From Pseudomonadota bacterium (GTDB lineage: Bacteria > Desulfobacterota > Anaeroferrophillalia > Anaeroferrophillales > Tharpellaceae): DNA of 59,383 nucleotides. The notes under the pieces are model-generated. The model was not told where the DNA came from and made no database searches. It was given only the letters and a program-made list of their open reading frames with translations. Below, piece by piece: positions 16,854 through 27,667 of this stretch (positions are counted from its first letter, which is position 1; every line of letters begins with the position of its first letter). A program made the position numbers and the translations under genes. The stretch spans positions 1 to 59,383 of the forward strand of contig DSCM01000090.1 in the NCBI GenBank assembly GCA_011049115.1, read 5' to 3'.

Positions 16854-19800
16854 GCCGGGCGCTCCTTTGCTGCCGCCAGAGATTGCCTTTTTCACGGGCC
16901 GACTGGAAAACGTAGTAGAGCGCCGGAATCAGAAAGATGCCGAACAAGGTCGAAATCAACATTCCGAAAAACACGGTCGTCCCGATGGCCCTCCGACTGC
17001 CGGAGCCGGCGCCGGTGGCGATAACCAGCGGGACGACACCCAGAATAAAGGTGAATGCGGTCATCAGTACCGGCCGATAACGAATCTTGGCACCGTCCAC
17101 CGCCGCCTCGAGTACGCCGAGACCGTTTTCCCGGCGTTCCTGGGCGAATTCGACAATCAGGATGGCGTTCTTGGCCGCCAGCCCCACCAGCATCACCAGG
17201 CCCACCTGAGCGTAGATGCTCAGGGGAAAGCCAAACAGCCACAGACCGCCCAGGGCCCCGAAAATCGCCACCGGAATCGAGACAATAATCGACAACGGCA
17301 GATTCCAGCTTTCATACTGAGCCACCAGAAAAAGATAGGCAAACAGCAGGGCCAGAGCAAAAAGACCGACCACCTGACCGCCGGCCTTCTGTTCCTGCAG
17401 GGACATTCCGGACCACTCGTAAGCATAGCCCTGGGGCAAAGTTTCCGCGGCGATACGGGCCATCGCCGCCATGGCCTGCCCGGAGGAAAAACCCGGTGCC
17501 GCACCGCCATTGAGCTGAGTGCTGTAAAACTGATTATAACGCTCCACATTCTGCGGCCCCAGCACACTGGAAATCGTCACCAGACTCGGCATCGGCACCA
17601 TGTGGCCAGTGTCGCTGCGCACATAAAGGCGGTTAATGTCGGCCAATTCATCACGATATTCGGCCCGGGCCTGAATCTTGACCTGGTAAACCTGCCCTTT
17701 GAGCGTAAAATCATTGACATAACTCGACCCCAGATGACTCTGCAGGGTGGAGAAGATGCGGCTGACCGGCACGCGCAGATATTCGGCCCGGGTCCGGTCG
17801 ACATTGATAAACACCTGGGGCGTGCCGGCGGTATACGTGGAAAAGACCCGCAGCAAAGCCGGATCCCGGTTCGCGGCTAGCACCATCGCCATCGTCGCGC
17901 CGTAGAGTTCCTGAGGACTTTGCCCCTCCAGAGCCTGCAGACGGAAATCAAAGCCGCCGCTGGTGCCCAGGCCACTAATCGGCGGCGGCGCGAAGGCAAA
18001 ACCATTGGCTCCGGGAATTGCCGCCAGAAGCCCCTGAGTCCGACCGATGATCGCTTCAATCTTCTGCTCAGAACGCTTGCGCTCCCGCCACGGCTTCAGA
18101 ATCACCACGCCGAGCCCGACATTGTTGCCGTCACCGCTGAGCAGGCTGAAACCGCTGACCCCTATGAAATCACGCACGCCGTCAATGGCCTTGACCTGAA
18201 GCGCGACATCCTGAACGATCGCCTCGGTCCGTTCCAGCGAGGCGGCCTCGGGCAGCTGGACATTGATAAAATAGTAACCCAGATCCTCGGGGGGCAGAAA
18301 ACTCGTCGGCTGCACCTTGAAAAGGTACCAGGTGCCACCGATAATCAGGACAAAAATCAACCCGACCACCGGCAGATGCCGCAGCAGCCAGTTCGAACCG
18401 GCGACATAACCTTTACGCGAGCCTTCGAGCAGGCGGTTAAACCAGGCCAAGGGGCCGCGGCGCACGGTTTTCGGCGGCCGCAGAAAGGTCGCGCACATGG
18501 CCGGGCTCAAGGTCAGGGCGCAAATCGCCGAGATCAGCACCGAGGTACAAATGGTTACCGCAAACTGTTTGTAGAGCTCCCCGGTAATCCCCGGCATGAA
18601 GGCCACCGGCACGAAAATCGCGAACAGGACCAAAGTCGTGGCGACGATGGGCCCGGTAACCTGGGACATGGCCCGCAGCGCCGCCTCCCGGGCGCCGAGC
18701 TGCTCGTCCTCCATCACCCGGTAAACGTTTTCTACGACGATGATGGCGTCATCGACGACCAGACCAATCGCCAGAATCAAGGCGAACAGGGAAATCGTGT
18801 TGGCGTTATAACCCAGCGCCAACAGCACGGCGACGGTGCCGATCAGGGAAACGGGAATGGCCACCGCCGGAATCAGGGTGGCACGCAGATCCTGCAAGAA
18901 GATATAAACCACCAGGATAACGAGGAAGGCGGTCAGTAACAGGGTCAGGACGATTTCCTCAACCGCCGCCTCGACATATTCGGTGGTATCGAGAATGATC
19001 TGATATTCAACATCCTCGGGCATCCGTTCGGCGATGCGCCGAAGCTCCGCCTTGACCTCCTGCATCGTATTCAGGGCGTTGGCGCCCGAAGACCGATAGA
19101 TCGCGATGGTCGCCGCCGGAGTCCCGTTGAGATTGGACTGATGACCATAATCCTTGGCCGCCAGTTCGATCTCGGCGACATCCCGCAGCCGCACCAGACC
19201 GCCTGCGGGACTGGAACGAATAACGATCTCACGGAATTCATCAACCTCGGTCAGACGTCCCTTGGCCTGCAGGGTATACTGCACCTGCTGACCGGCGGCC
19301 ACCGGTTCCCGGCCGATACTGCCCACCGCCGCCTGAATGTTCTGCCGGCGAATGGCGGCAATGATATCCTCGGGAGCCAGTCCCATCGCGATCAGGCGCT
19401 TGGGGTCCATCCAGATGCGAATACTGTATTCCTTCTCCCCGAAAATGAAAGCATCGCTGACCCCGCTGATGCGAACCAGGGAGTCACGAACATTGCGGTC
19501 GACATAGTTGCTGAGATACAGCATGTCCCGACTCTTGCCGGGAGAAAAAAAACTGACGGCGGCCATCATGTCGGAGGAGCGCTTACGCACGTCGATCCCC
19601 TGGTCGACCACCTCGGCAGGCAGCTTGGGCATTGCCAGCTGCACCCGGTTCTGAAGATTGACCTGGTCGATATCGGGGTCGGTGCCCACCGCGAAGGTCA
19701 CACTCAGGGAATAGGAACCCGAGTCGGAGCAGCTGGAGCTCATATACAGCATGTTATCGACCCCGTTGACCTCTTTTTCAATCGGGGCGGCCACGGTTTC

Positions 19801-19977
19801 GGACAGCACCTGGGCGCTGGCTCCGGGATAAAAGGCCGAAACGCGAATCTCCGGCGGCATGATCTGGGGATAAGGGGCTACAGGGATATTAAAAAGGGAG
19901 ATCAGCCCGGCGATCGTCATGAGAATGGAAACCACCGCCGCCAGGCGTGGTCTGGCGATAAAGATGCGAGAAAACAT
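16840..19977 (-). CDS. RND multidrug efflux pump, HAE1 family (AcrB/MexB-like)
   Basis: Inner-membrane proton/drug antiporter of 1045 residues, full length for AcrB. It begins [19 protein letters not shown], has the Asp pair for proton relay in [14 protein letters not shown] (about residue 405) and the partner Lys in [17 protein letters not shown]. Two periplasmic docking and porter domains and twelve helices follow the family plan. It starts 2 bp after the adaptor stop and overlaps the channel gene. HAE1 pumps export hydrophobic and amphiphilic toxicants; in an aromatic degrader solvents are plausible substrates, but that is inference. No regulator gene is adjacent. Confidence 0.97.
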   Translation of the reverse strand: MFSRIFIARPRLAAVVSILMTIAGLISLFNIPVAPYPQIMPPEIRVSAFYPGASAQVLSETVAAPIEKEVNGVDNMLYMSSSCSDSGSYSLSVTFAVGTDPDIDQVNLQNRVQLAMPKLPAEVVDQGIDVRKRSSDMMAAVSFFSPGKSRDMLYLSNYVDRNVRDSLVRISGVSDAFIFGEKEYSIRIWMDPKRLIAMGLAPEDIIAAIRRQNIQAAVGSIGREPVAAGQQVQYTLQAKGRLTEVDEFREIVIRSSPAGGLVRLRDVAEIELAAKDYGHQSNLNGTPAATIAIYRSSGANALNTMQEVKAELRRIAERMPEDVEYQIILDTTEYVEAAVEEIVLTLLLTAFLVILVVYIFLQDLRATLIPAVAIPVSLIGTVAVLLALGYNANTISLFALILAIGLVVDDAIIVVENVYRVMEDEQLGAREAALRAMSQVTGPIVATTLVLFAIFVPVAFMPGITGELYKQFAVTICTSVLISAICALTLSPAMCATFLRPPKTVRRGPLAWFNRLLEGSRKGYVAGSNWLLRHLPVVGLIFVLIIGGTWYLFKVQPTSFLPPEDLGYYFINVQLPEAASLERTEAIVQDVALQVKAIDGVRDFIGVSGFSLLSGDGNNVGLGVVILKPWRERKRSEQKIEAIIGRTQGLLAAIPGANGFAFAPPPISGLGTSGGFDFRLQALEGQSPQELYGATMAMVLAANRDPALLRVFSTYTAGTPQVFINVDRTRAEYLRVPVSRIFSTLQSHLGSSYVNDFTLKGQVYQVKIQARAEYRDELADINRLYVRSDTGHMVPMPSLVTISSVLGPQNVERYNQFYSTQLNGGAAPGFSSGQAMAAMARIAAETLPQGYAYEWSGMSLQEQKAGGQVVGLFALALLFAYLFLVAQYESWNLPLSIIVSIPVAIFGALGGLWLFGFPLSIYAQVGLVMLVGLAAKNAILIVEFAQERRENGLGVLEAAVDGAKIRYRPVLMTAFTFILGVVPLVIATGAGSGSRRAIGTTVFFGMLISTLFGIFLIPALYYVFQSAREKGNLWRQQRSARHERS

Positions 19978-19979
19978 GG

Positions 19980-21137
19980 CTAGCGCACCTGGCCTTCCCG
20001 GATTTCCGGCAGCACCGTCTGGCCGGGCCGAACCTTCTGGAGACCCTGAACCACAACCAGCTCACCGGCCGCCAGCCCCGACTCGACCACCCAGAAAAAA
20101 CCGTGGGCCGGACCAACGCGCAGCGGCCGGGATTGGACCACATTGGCCTGGTCGACCACCAGGACCTTGGCCCCCGATTTATCGATCATGACCGCTTCCT
20201 GGGGCACCAGCGGCTGCAGTCTGGGCTGACTGGCGCGAATCACGGCGGTCACATACTGGCCCGGAATCAAACGACCGGCGCCGTTGGCAAAAGCCGCGCG
20301 CACGGCAATGGTACCGGTCGCCGCATCAATCTGATTATCGACGAAAGCGACCCGACCGGCACTAACCAGGACGCCGTCGGCCAGACGCAGTTCCGGAGCC
20401 AGCAAACGATTACCCCGCCCCCCGTCGACATCGCCGAGCGCCGTCATGATCGCATTGAGGTCGTTCTCGCTGACGGCGTAAACCACGCGAATAGGATCAA
20501 CCTGAACAATCCGGGCCAAGGCTCCCGAGGCGGGGCCGACCAGATTTCCCCGGGTATAGGCGGTGCGTCCGATACGCCCGGCGATCGGAGCTTTGACGGT
20601 GGTATAACTGTAATCAAGCTCGGCAATAGCAAGCTGGGCCTCGGCTTCGGCGCGTTTGGCCGCGGCCATCAGTACGGCGGCTTCGGCATTATCCAGATCT
20701 GTGGCGGGGATACTTTCCGGTTTCGCCTTGCGCAGACGCTCCAGATGCTGTCCGGTCCGCGCCTCCTCGGCCCGGGCTTCCGCTACCCGGGCCCGGGCCG
20801 CGGCCAGACGGGCCTGATAGGGCGCCTGTTCGATCACATAAAGCAGCTGCCCCTGACTGACCATATCCCCTTCGGCAAAAGCCACCTTTTCGAGAAAACC
20901 CTCGACCCGAGCCCGCAGGTCAACCGCCTGAATGGCCTCGATATGACCGACATATTCAGTAACCGGAGAGATATCCTGCTCCACGATGCGGCTGACCAAC
21001 ACCCTCGGGGGCGGGGGCATCTTCTTCTCGGCCACATCCGCCAGCACCGCTGCCGGTGAGAAAGCAAAAAACAGCAGCGCGGCAAAAACCGGAAAAACCT
21101 CCCGCAAGCAGCGAGCGACGAAAACATAAAACTTCAT
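19980..21137 (-). CDS. Periplasmic adaptor (membrane fusion protein) of RND efflux system
   Basis: AcrA-like adaptor that links the RND pump to the outer-membrane channel. From ATG 21137 (GGAG upstream) it has a signal peptide (about residues 8-35) without an evident lipobox cysteine. The N-terminal lipoyl half [19 protein letters not shown], a long coiled coil rich in Ala/Arg/Glu, the second lipoyl half [15 protein letters not shown] and the beta-barrel domain with [11 protein letters not shown] follow. About 385 residues, normal length. It is the first gene of the three-gene efflux operon. Confidence 0.96.
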   Translation of the reverse strand: MKFYVFVARCLREVFPVFAALLFFAFSPAAVLADVAEKKMPPPPRVLVSRIVEQDISPVTEYVGHIEAIQAVDLRARVEGFLEKVAFAEGDMVSQGQLLYVIEQAPYQARLAAARARVAEARAEEARTGQHLERLRKAKPESIPATDLDNAEAAVLMAAAKRAEAEAQLAIAELDYSYTTVKAPIAGRIGRTAYTRGNLVGPASGALARIVQVDPIRVVYAVSENDLNAIMTALGDVDGGRGNRLLAPELRLADGVLVSAGRVAFVDNQIDAATGTIAVRAAFANGAGRLIPGQYVTAVIRASQPRLQPLVPQEAVMIDKSGAKVLVVDQANVVQSRPLRVGPAHGFFWVVESGLAAGELVVVQGLQKVRPGQTVLPEIREGQVR

Positions 21138-21640
21138 AAGCAACAACTCCGACTAGATATTTTCCCCACATGAAAAAGCCTTTTCCCGCCAGCACAAAAC
21201 TTCTGGAAACCGGGAAACCGCAAGCCACCTGAATCCACGCGCAGCAACAAAATCCTTCTCCTACACAACTACAGCATGAAAAATCAACCTAAATTTACGG
21301 CCGGGGCTTTTGGGGCCACCGCGCGGCCGCGGAGAAACCAGGCGCGGTCGGCACCGTCCTGCCGCCTTCGGTTTGAACTGAGCTATTTGATTGACAAGCC
21401 CGCCCATAAATATTAGCAAGACGGTGACGAGCGCCCAAAAGCACCGGACCCCAAGCCTTCTGAAAACCTGATTAAAAAAGTTGCCGCGGTTCAGCCGGGG
21501 ACACGATTCCGATTCCCTCCGGAAATCAGGTCAGGACCCCGAAAGCCGAGTCCCGCAATGCTTTCAAACCTTTGGGCTGAGGGGCTACCGCAAGCTTACC
21601 CCAAACCCTTCATAAGCACGGATTTCAAAGGAGTTCCAGC
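21138..21640. other. Divergent intergenic region, 0.5 kb, no gene seen
   Basis: Separates the minus-strand efflux operon from the plus-strand peptidase gene, so it must hold both promoters. A TTGACA hexamer occurs at 21391-21396 on the plus strand, followed by AT-rich TAAATATTAG, but the spacing to any -10 like box is short (about 14), so I do not call a promoter. I see no operator palindrome, RNA gene or repeat. Confidence 0.5.
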
Positions 21641-22618
21641 ATGATGCGCACCATCGCTTTTTCCGAAATTGACGACATCAGAGTCGGGCATGCCGAAGAT
21701 CTTAGCGCCGGTACGGGCTGCACCGTAATCCTCTGTGAAAAGGGGGCCACCGCCGGCATCGACATTCGGGGCGGAGCTCCGGGAACCCGGGAAAGCGACC
21801 TCCTCGATCCCGTCAACCTGGTCGAAAAGATTCACGCGGTGCTGCTCGCCGGCGGCAGCGCCTTCGGGCTTGACGCCGCCGCCGGGGTGATGCAGTATCT
21901 CGAAGAAAGGGCCATCGGCTTTGATGTTCAGGTGACCCGGGTGCCGATCGTCTGCGGGGCGGTGCTCTTCGATCTGACGGTCGGCGATCACCGTATCCGC
22001 CCGGACAAGGCGATGGGTTATCAAGCCTGCTGTAACGCCGCCCGCGGAACCTGCCCGGAAGGCAACGTCGGCGCCGGCACCGGGGCCACGGTCGGTAAGA
22101 TTCTGGGTCCGGAACGGGCCATGAAAGGCGGTCTCGGCTGCCATGCCGTACAACTGGGAGAGCTGCAAATCGGCGCCCTGGTCGCGGTCAATTGTCTGGG
22201 TGACGTGATCGACCCCGACACCGGCAGACGGCTGGCCGGCCTGTTACATGAGGATCGCACCCAAACAGCCGACACCGAAGCCGTCATGATCGAAGCTTAC
22301 GGCCAATGTAAAAATCTCTTTGCCGGCAACACCACCATCGGCGTCATCGCCACCAACGCCAAGTTGACCAAGGCCCAGGCCGGTAAGCTGGCCACCATGG
22401 CTCAGAATGGTTACGCGCGCACCATGCGCCCGGCCCATACCATGTTCGACGGCGACACCATCTTCACCCTGGCCGGAGGCCGGGTCGAGGCGGATTTAAG
22501 CGTTCTCGGCCTGCTCGCGGCCAGAATCATGGAACAGGCCGTGCTGGCCGCCGTGCGACAAGCTCGCCCCCTTTTTGGTTTCAAATGCGCGGCCGACCTG
22601 GACGGAACCCAGCTTTAG
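21641..22618 (+). CDS. P1 family (DmpA-type, S58) aminopeptidase
   Basis: Member of the DmpA/BapA N-terminal-nucleophile hydrolase family, which self-cleaves to give alpha and beta chains and acts on N-terminal or beta-amino acids. The 325 residues contain the family start DIRVGHAEDLSAGTGCTVIL, the block LLAGGSAFGLDAAAGVMQYL, GNVGAGTGATVGK, and the cleavage-site segment NTTIGVIATNAKLTKAQA, where a Thr would be the nucleophile. The start has AAGGAG 6 bases upstream. It appears to be first in a plus-strand group with the TSUP permease; the functional link is unknown. Confidence 0.92.
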   Translation: MMRTIAFSEIDDIRVGHAEDLSAGTGCTVILCEKGATAGIDIRGGAPGTRESDLLDPVNLVEKIHAVLLAGGSAFGLDAAAGVMQYLEERAIGFDVQVTRVPIVCGAVLFDLTVGDHRIRPDKAMGYQACCNAARGTCPEGNVGAGTGATVGKILGPERAMKGGLGCHAVQLGELQIGALVAVNCLGDVIDPDTGRRLAGLLHEDRTQTADTEAVMIEAYGQCKNLFAGNTTIGVIATNAKLTKAQAGKLATMAQNGYARTMRPAHTMFDGDTIFTLAGGRVEADLSVLGLLAARIMEQAVLAAVRQARPLFGFKCAADLDGTQL

Positions 22619-22724
22619 GGTCTGTGGCCCGGCGGTGCCCGGTCGGGTAACGACTCCAAAACGAAACCCCGACCGCGGACAGCGGCCACAAGGCAAGTCA
22701 ACCCCTAAAAAACGGATATCAATC

Positions 22725-23549
22725 ATGGTGAGTTATCTCTGGCTCAGTGTCCTGAGCCTGGCCCTGGGCGCGATCGGCACCCTGATCGGCGCCGGCGGCG
22801 GCTTTGTGCTGGTCCCCGTGCTGCTGCTCCTCTACCCTCAGGAAAGCCCGCAAACCATAACCAGCATCTCGCTGGCCGTGGTTTTCTGCAACGCCCTGTC
22901 CGGCTCCCTGGCCTACGCCTGGAAAAGACGCATCGATTACAGATCCGGACTGCTGTTTGCTGCCGCGACGATCCCCGGCGCCGTTATCGGGGCCCTGACC
23001 ACCGATTTCTTCCCCCGCCGGCTGTTCAACGTCGTTTTTGGCATTATAATGATCGCGGCGGCGCTCTACCTTGCTTTTTTCCGTGAAACCGAGCCCGCCC
23101 CCGCCCGGACTGGCGGCAAACAGCTCACGTCCAGAAAGGTGGTTGAAAGTAACGGCAAGATCCATGTTTTTTCTTATAATCTGAATCTCGGACTGTGGCT
23201 GAGCCTGTTCGTCGGCTACCTTTCAAGCCTGCTCGGCATCGGCGGCGGGATTGTCCATGTTCCGATCCTGGTGCGCCTGCTGAACTTTCCCGTCCATCTG
23301 GCGACGGCAACCTCGCATTTCATTCTGGCGATCATGGCCCTGGCCGGCACCATCGTCCATATGCTTACCGGTTCATTTTCAGAAAGCGGAGTACAGCTGA
23401 CGATTTTTCTCGGGCTGGGGGTTATGGGGGGCGCACAACTCGGCGCCCGGCTTTCCGATCGCATGCGGGGCAGCTGGATCATTCGCGGCCTGGCGACCGC
23501 GCTGGCCTTTGTCGGACTTCGCATTCTGATGCTGGCCTGGTCTTCGTGA
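22725..23549 (+). CDS. TauE/SafE (TSUP) family membrane permease
   Basis: Integral membrane protein of 274 residues with about eight helices. The two TSUP repeats each carry the glycine-rich signature: GTLIGAGGGFVLVPVL near the start and SSLLGIGGGIVHVPIL in the second half. TSUP proteins move sulfite, sulfonates or other anions; the substrate cannot be assigned here. I chose ATG 22725, at the beginning of the first hydrophobic helix; the upstream in-frame extension is polar and unlike the family. It follows the peptidase by 106 bp. Confidence 0.93.
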   Translation: MVSYLWLSVLSLALGAIGTLIGAGGGFVLVPVLLLLYPQESPQTITSISLAVVFCNALSGSLAYAWKRRIDYRSGLLFAAATIPGAVIGALTTDFFPRRLFNVVFGIIMIAAALYLAFFRETEPAPARTGGKQLTSRKVVESNGKIHVFSYNLNLGLWLSLFVGYLSSLLGIGGGIVHVPILVRLLNFPVHLATATSHFILAIMALAGTIVHMLTGSFSESGVQLTIFLGLGVMGGAQLGARLSDRMRGSWIIRGLATALAFVGLRILMLAWSS

Positions 23550-23699
23550 AACAAAGTCATTTCCCTGCTTTTTTATCTTTGAAATTATTCATTAACCTGA
23601 TAGTATCGGGCTTTATCGAACCCGTAAACCACCAGTCCGGAACGCTTCGCGAAAGCATCAAAAAGAAGCGACGGGCCACGATAACCAAGGAGTTTCACC

Positions 23700-24077
23700 A
23701 TGGCCAAGTTACCAGAAATCGTCAATGAAGCCTGGAAAAATCGTGAAGAGCGCATCATATTCACAACCGTCGACAAGCAGGGCCAGCCCAATGCCGTCTA
23801 TATCACCTGCTCGGCCAGATATGGTGAAGACCTGATTGTGATTGCCGACAATTATTTTGACAAGACCAAGAAGAATATCCTGGCCGGCAGCCGGGGCTCG
23901 GTGCTGTTTATCACCAAGGAAGGCAAAGCCTATCAGGCCAAGGGGTCGATTCAGTATCTGCGCGAGGGCGAGATCTTCGATGACATGAAAACCTGGAATC
24001 CGACTAAACATCCCGGCCATGCCGCCGCCGCTTTGAAGGTGGAAGAGATCTATTGCGGAGCGGAAAAGGTCTTTTGA
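23700..24077 (+). CDS. Pyridoxamine 5'-phosphate oxidase-like FMN-binding protein
   Basis: Small flavin-binding split-barrel protein of 125 residues. Strands typical of the fold are visible: RIIFTTVDKQGQPNAVYIT, LIVIADNYFDKTKKNI and GSVLFITKEGKAYQAKGSI. The ATG is preceded by AAGGAGTTTCACC. Such proteins reduce or bind small substrates, but short members like this are rarely characterised. The thioesterase gene follows after 3 bp, so they are likely co-transcribed. Confidence 0.88.
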   Translation: MAKLPEIVNEAWKNREERIIFTTVDKQGQPNAVYITCSARYGEDLIVIADNYFDKTKKNILAGSRGSVLFITKEGKAYQAKGSIQYLREGEIFDDMKTWNPTKHPGHAAAALKVEEIYCGAEKVF

Positions 24078-24080
24078 GAA

Positions 24081-24551
24081 ATGGCAATGCCCGCTTCGAG
24101 CTTCAATCCCGACTACGCCGACGAGATCATCGAGATCGTCAACCGCAGTCCGTTTCCCCGCCACCTGGGCATGCGCCTGATCCGGCTGGAAACGGACCGG
24201 GTGACCGTCGAGCTCGACCTGGACCACTGTCATCTGCAACCCTACGGCATTGCCCACGGCGGCGTACTCTCAACCCTGATTGACACGGCCACCTTCTGGG
24301 CCGTCTTTCCGCGGATTCCAGCGGCCGACGGTCTGGTCAATATCGATCTCAAGCTCAATTATCTGCAGGCGGTTAAAAACGGGCGGCTGCGCGCCGAAGG
24401 TTATGCTCTCCGGTCGGGGAAATCAATCAGCTACGCCGAGGCCCGGGTTTTCAACGAGCAGCAGGAACTGATCACTCACGGCACCTCGACCTTAAAGGTT
24501 ATGCCCGGCAAAGGCCTGCGGACAAAAAATCCGAAATTCGTCGCAAGCTAA
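24081..24551 (+). CDS. PaaI-family hotdog thioesterase
   Basis: Acyl-CoA thioesterase-like protein of 156 residues. The catalytic motif of the PaaI/4HBT-II group is present: YGIAHGGVLSTLIDTATFWA, followed by VNIDLKLNYLQAV and the strand GKSISYAEARVFN. It would hydrolyse acyl- or aryl-CoA esters, releasing CoA, which suits an anaerobe that degrades aromatics through CoA esters; the actual substrate is unknown. It starts 3 bp after the flavoprotein stop. Confidence 0.92.
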   Translation: MAMPASSFNPDYADEIIEIVNRSPFPRHLGMRLIRLETDRVTVELDLDHCHLQPYGIAHGGVLSTLIDTATFWAVFPRIPAADGLVNIDLKLNYLQAVKNGRLRAEGYALRSGKSISYAEARVFNEQQELITHGTSTLKVMPGKGLRTKNPKFVAS

Positions 24552-24571
24552 ACCTGAAAGCACTGAAAACC

Positions 24572-25063
24572 ATGTCGCGCCCCGATGAGATGTTCGACAA
24601 AATCACGCTCGAACAAGGCTACCGAACCGGCGCCATCGGCCAAATCGCGGCCCTGCATGCCGAATATTACCATGCCCCCTGGCAATTCGGCTTGTATTTT
24701 GAAGCCCAAGTAGCCACCGGGCTCGGCAGGTTCTTGCGGCGCTACCAAGAGGACCGGGACGGCCTCTGGCTGGTTCGCGAAAACCATCGCATCAAAGGGT
24801 CGCTGGCGATTGACGCGCTCGGGGCCGACACCCGGGACGGCGCGCATTTGCGCTGGTTTATCGTCGAGGCCAGCTTGCGGGGCCGGGGGCTGGGCCAAAA
24901 ACTGCTTAACCAGGCGATAGGTTTCTGCCGGGAACGAAATTATCGAAAAATCTATCTCTGGACCTTTGCCGGTCTTGACCCGGCCCGGCATCTTTATGAA
25001 AAAGCGGGCTTTGTGCTGAGCCGGCAGCAATCCGGAGACCGCAGCGGGCCTGAAATACCGTAA
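24572..25063 (+). CDS. GNAT family N-acetyltransferase
   Basis: Acetyl-CoA-dependent N-acetyltransferase of 163 residues. The acetyl-CoA pyrophosphate loop is LRGRGLGQKLLNQAI, preceded by the strand AHLRWFIVEASL and followed by KIYLWTFAGLDPARHLYEKA, all typical of GNAT proteins found fused to or near MarR regulators. The C-terminus ends soon after GFVLSRQQSGD, slightly shorter than many relatives, which continue with a QWG-containing strand. It is last in the plus-strand group and converges on priA. Confidence 0.9.
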   Translation: MSRPDEMFDKITLEQGYRTGAIGQIAALHAEYYHAPWQFGLYFEAQVATGLGRFLRRYQEDRDGLWLVRENHRIKGSLAIDALGADTRDGAHLRWFIVEASLRGRGLGQKLLNQAIGFCRERNYRKIYLWTFAGLDPARHLYEKAGFVLSRQQSGDRSGPEIP

Positions 25064-25074
25064 CCGGCGGTGTT

Positions 25075-27588
25075 TCAGAAAAACGACAACGGATCAATAT
25101 CCAGTCGCCAGGTCAGGGTCGGCGCGGAACTCAGCCGTGATCGCCAATGACGCAGAAAGTGATGCAGCTGCGGACGTTTCTGCCCCTTAACGAGCAGGTT
25201 CCAGCGATAGCGATTCTGAATCTTGACGATCGCCGAAGGCACCGGTCCCATTAAAAAGATGCCTCTCTCTCCGGCCGCGCTCAGCATCTCCTGTCCCATA
25301 CTCTTGGCCTCCTGCAGAAATGCGCGCACCCGGTCCTGTTCGGGGCCGGAGGCTTTCAGATTGGCCAGACTGGAAAAGGGGGGGAAGGCTAGTTCCCGGC
25401 GATCCCTGAGCTCCCGTTCATAGAACGCCGAATAGTCATGCGCGGCGGCGGCGACCACGCTGTAATGTTCCGGCTGCAGGGTCTGGATGATCACCTCGCC
25501 ACTGGATTCATCCCGCCCGCGGCCGGCCCGGCCGGAAACCTGGGCCAGAAGCTGAAAGGTTCTCTCCGGGGCCGTATATTCAGGCAATTCCAGCGAGAGA
25601 TCGGCAAAAATCACTCCGACCAGATCAACCAGCGGGAAATTATGTCCCTTGGCCAGCATCTGGGTTCCCAGCAGAACCGCGGCCTGCCCCTGCCGGAATT
25701 CTTCGAGAATCCGACCCAGCTCACCCTTGCGCCGGGTCGCATCCCGATCCAGGCGCAGCACCCGCTGTTTTGGGAAATAGCGCCGCAGACTTTCTTCAAG
25801 TTTCTGAATGCCAAGGCCCAGAGGAAAAAAACGATTCCCTCCGCAGCGCGGACAGACCTCGGGCGGCGGCTGCTGGCCGCCGCAGTAGTGACAGACCAGC
25901 AGATTCAGGCTTTTATGAAAGGTTTGATGCACCGAACAAAGACGGCACTCGGGCATGTAGCCGCAGCCCAGACAGTAGAGGGTGCGCGAAAAACCACGTT
26001 TATTGAGAAAGAGCATCACCTGGCGACCCCGGGCAAAAACCGCCGCCATGCGCTCCAAAAGCCTGGGACTGAAACCATCCCAGGTAAACAGCGCGGCACG
26101 CTCCTGGTTGAGATCGACGATTTCCACCGCCGGCAGTGGCTTGTCATCAAGGCGCTGCGGCAGACTCAGGAGACGATAACGACCGGCGCGCGCGTTGTAA
26201 TAGGTACCTAGGGCCGGAGTGGCTGAGCCCAGCACCACACAGCAACCCGCCATCTGGCCCCGAAGCAGGGCCAGATCCCGACCATTATAGGCGAAACCGG
26301 ACTCCTGTTTATAGGAAGGTTCGTGTTCTTCGTCGACAACAATCAAACCCAGACGGGCCAGCGGGGCAAAGACCGCCGAGCGGGCCCCAACCACGATTCG
26401 GGCTCTTCCGGCCATGATCTGCCGCCACTGATCATAGCGCTCGCCCTCTGTCAGCCCGCTGTGCAGAATCGCCACCAGGGGGCCAAATTCATGTACGAGA
26501 CGGTCCACCAGTTCAATCGTCAAAGCGATTTCCGGCACCAGATAAAGCGCATCCTGCCCCCGACTCAGAACCTCGGCGATCAACTTGATATAGATTTCGG
26601 TCTTGCCGCTGCCGGTTACCCCGTGCAGGAGAAAGGGGGCGAAAACATTGTGCTCCCTTTCCCGGCGAATGGCTTCCAGAATCGCCGCCTGGGCCGGGGT
26701 CAGGACCACCTGGCCCGGCGGGGATCGCGGGGGCGCGCTGTCGTTGATAGCCAGGGAACGGAGCCTGGGCACCGGCGTCGCCTGCAGCCAGCCCTGCTCC
26801 TGCCAGCGCCGCAGCAGGGCCGCGCTGCCGGCAAAGGCGGCCAGAAAACGGCGACGACTGAAATAGCCCCCGGCCTCGATAAAGGCCTGAAGCTGCCGGG
26901 TTTTTTCCGAAGCCATGCGGGAGACGGCCAGCGCGTTTAACAGGGCCGACCGATCGACAATCTCATAAATCAATTCAAACTGCTCCCGAACCCGGGGTGG
27001 AAGCAACTCCTGCCGGCAGCAAAGCCAGCCCTGACGACTCCAGGCTGAAAGTCGAGCCATGAAACGGTCCGGCGGCAAGGCCAACCTGTCGGCCAGTTCC
27101 TCGACCGGCAACGGGCCGTGTTCACGCAACACCATGATCATCGCGGCCAGCACCGGGGAACGGGGAAGAACAGCACTCAGACCTTTGTCCCCCAAACCGA
27201 CCACCCGCCGGGAACGATACTGCAGCCCCCCGGGCAACAGAGCAAACAGCGCCTCCCCCAGAGGGGTCTGATAATACTCGGCCGCCCGCCGATAAAAATC
27301 GAGGTGAAAGCGCCCAAAAAGAGGCTTTTCATCAATGACGGCCTCCAGAGGCAACAGCGTGACCTCCTCCCGCAGGGGCGGACAAACCGAACTCCAGCCC
27401 AGAAGATAACCACTGGTCAGCCGTTTGCGAAAAGACGCCAGCACTCGTTTACCAACCTCCAGGCGGGCGACCAGAAACGGATCGGCAACCAGATAGGTAA
27501 ACTCCACGCTCAGGGGCAGATTGAAAACCACCTGGGCATACAGGGGCAGAGCGGAAACCGTCGCGCTGAAAGATGAGACCTGGTTCAA
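25075..27588 (-). CDS. priA: Primosomal replication restart helicase PriA
   Basis: 3'-5' DNA helicase that restarts stalled replication forks. The 837 residues show an N-terminal DNA-binding domain (about 15-110), Walker A GVTGSGKTEIY, the DEEH box LIVVDEEHEPSYKQ, and the PriA zinc-binding region with paired Cys motifs (CLGCGYMPECRLC, CHYCGG and CPRCGG), followed by QVSGRAGRG of motif VI. Length is slightly above E. coli PriA. It is single on the minus strand with the ABC ATPase 79 bp upstream and converges with the GNAT gene. Confidence 0.97.
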   Translation of the reverse strand: MNQVSSFSATVSALPLYAQVVFNLPLSVEFTYLVADPFLVARLEVGKRVLASFRKRLTSGYLLGWSSVCPPLREEVTLLPLEAVIDEKPLFGRFHLDFYRRAAEYYQTPLGEALFALLPGGLQYRSRRVVGLGDKGLSAVLPRSPVLAAMIMVLREHGPLPVEELADRLALPPDRFMARLSAWSRQGWLCCRQELLPPRVREQFELIYEIVDRSALLNALAVSRMASEKTRQLQAFIEAGGYFSRRRFLAAFAGSAALLRRWQEQGWLQATPVPRLRSLAINDSAPPRSPPGQVVLTPAQAAILEAIRREREHNVFAPFLLHGVTGSGKTEIYIKLIAEVLSRGQDALYLVPEIALTIELVDRLVHEFGPLVAILHSGLTEGERYDQWRQIMAGRARIVVGARSAVFAPLARLGLIVVDEEHEPSYKQESGFAYNGRDLALLRGQMAGCCVVLGSATPALGTYYNARAGRYRLLSLPQRLDDKPLPAVEIVDLNQERAALFTWDGFSPRLLERMAAVFARGRQVMLFLNKRGFSRTLYCLGCGYMPECRLCSVHQTFHKSLNLLVCHYCGGQQPPPEVCPRCGGNRFFPLGLGIQKLEESLRRYFPKQRVLRLDRDATRRKGELGRILEEFRQGQAAVLLGTQMLAKGHNFPLVDLVGVIFADLSLELPEYTAPERTFQLLAQVSGRAGRGRDESSGEVIIQTLQPEHYSVVAAAAHDYSAFYERELRDRRELAFPPFSSLANLKASGPEQDRVRAFLQEAKSMGQEMLSAAGERGIFLMGPVPSAIVKIQNRYRWNLLVKGQKRPQLHHFLRHWRSRLSSAPTLTWRLDIDPLSFF

Positions 27589-27667
27589 ATTAAATCCTGA
27601 TGAAGATCAGCGGGAAAGTTTCCTGGCTTGTGTAGCCGGGAAACAACCTGTAAAGCACGAGAAACCA

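Noticed and set aside
21138-21640. A TetR or MarR regulator gene for the efflux operon
   Set aside because: No frame with a helix-turn-helix signature in the divergent region or immediate neighbours.
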